NCBI GenBank assembly: GCA_026983955.1
Contig: JALSTB010000142.1
Span: 1 to 38,044, forward strand
Direction of reading: 5' to 3'
Source: Melioribacteraceae bacterium
GTDB lineage: Bacteria; Bacteroidota; Ignavibacteria; Ignavibacteriales; Melioribacteraceae
DNA: 38,044 nt
This document shows positions 37,904-38,044 of the stretch, piece by piece (the first letter of the stretch is position 1; each line of letters opens with the position of its first letter). The translations under genes were made by a program, and so were the position numbers. The notes under the pieces are model-generated. The model worked only from the letters and a program-made list of their open reading frames with translations, was not told the DNA's origin and did no database searches.

Positions 37904-38044
37904 TTATAACCAATCATTCCAAACTATGGAATCATTTAAATCGATATCCAAGAATAATTTCTTATTTCTTTTTTTATCAAAAGCTAACATCAAATACTTT
38001 CTGTTATTTATGGCTGAGTATCGTTTAGTTCTATTTTTAATTTC
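37904..38044 (-). CDS. Possible 3' end of a minus-strand gene, cut by window
   Basis: On the minus strand one frame is open from the window edge for 46 codons and ends at TAA (37904-37906); the other two minus-strand frames stop within the first 12 codons. The C-terminal reading ends in LDIDLNDSIVWNDWL and is rich in K and R. It would be convergent with tkt. In such AT-rich DNA an open stretch of this size can be chance, and no family is recognised. Confidence 0.3.
   Translation of the reverse strand, partial: EIKNRTKRYSAINNRKYLMLAFDKKRNKKLFLDIDLNDSIVWNDWL

Noticed and set aside
1-38044. Depletion of GATC sites in the host DNA
   Set aside because: GATC is present in many ordinary genes of the window (for example in rpoC and fusA), and protection by the Dam-like methylase is sufficient. 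No avoidance can be claimed by eye.
1-38044. CRISPR array, rRNA, transposase or tandem repeat array
   Set aside because: No regularly spaced repeats, rRNA signatures, transposase motifs or terminal inverted repeats were found.

Overview
This window is a 38 kb stretch of bacterial chromosome, AT-rich, with nearly every gene on the + strand. The best guess for the host is a member of the FCB group, near Ignavibacteria/Chlorobi. The reasons are: a short primary sigma factor without region 1.1, of the kind seen in Bacteroidota and Chlorobiota; a secY-map-infA-rpmJ order with no adk; a long zinc-free S14; and an L17 carrying a helix-hairpin-helix tail. Unlike many Bacteroidia, several genes here have strong Shine-Dalgarno sequences, often in front of TTG or GTG starts. 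The assignment comes from protein resemblance only.

Positions 1-23590 are the transcription/translation supercluster: rpoC (5' end cut by the window), rpsL-rpsG-fusA-tuf, a compact intrinsic terminator, then S10-spc-alpha: rpsJ, rplC, D, W, B, rpsS, rplV, rpsC, rplP, rpmC, rpsQ, rplN, rplX, rplE, rpsN, rpsH, rplF, rplR, a tRNA-Gln(UUG) gene, rpsE, rpmD, rplO, secY, map, infA, rpmJ, rpsM, rpsK, rpsD, rpoA and rplQ. Oddities are the tRNA inside the spc operon, an extended L5 N-terminus and the L17-HhH fusion.

Positions 23591-27467 hold a structured leader with a 12-bp long-range inverted repeat, the ribosome-assembly GTPase engB, a membrane-anchored tandem-GAF protein with a degenerate GGDEF domain, and phosphopentomutase deoB, whose start overlaps the GAF gene by 1 nt.

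Positions 27500-30710 look like a mobile island, visibly more AT-rich than its flanks: a DpnII-type (GATC) restriction-modification operon of Dam-like methyltransferase, DpnII-family endonuclease, an unrecognised 178-aa protein and a DpnA-like second methyltransferase. All junctions overlap.

Positions 30786-32759 hold a 49-aa ORF overlapping a PIN-domain (VapC-like) gene, then two consecutive EutN/CcmL-type microcompartment vertex genes without visible shell or enzyme genes, then the primary sigma factor gene. All junctions are very tight. Positions 32765-37669 hold an NlpC/P60 lipoprotein, fumC with a strong terminator, a stand-alone seven-helix membrane protein and transketolase. The last 375 bases hold only a possible 3' end of a minus-strand gene and some short repeats.

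The best candidates for something new are the PIN/vertex-protein/sigma gene run, the unknown gene in the DpnII island, the engB leader, and the tRNA whose processing should cut the spc mRNA. No CRISPR array, rRNA or insertion sequence was seen.
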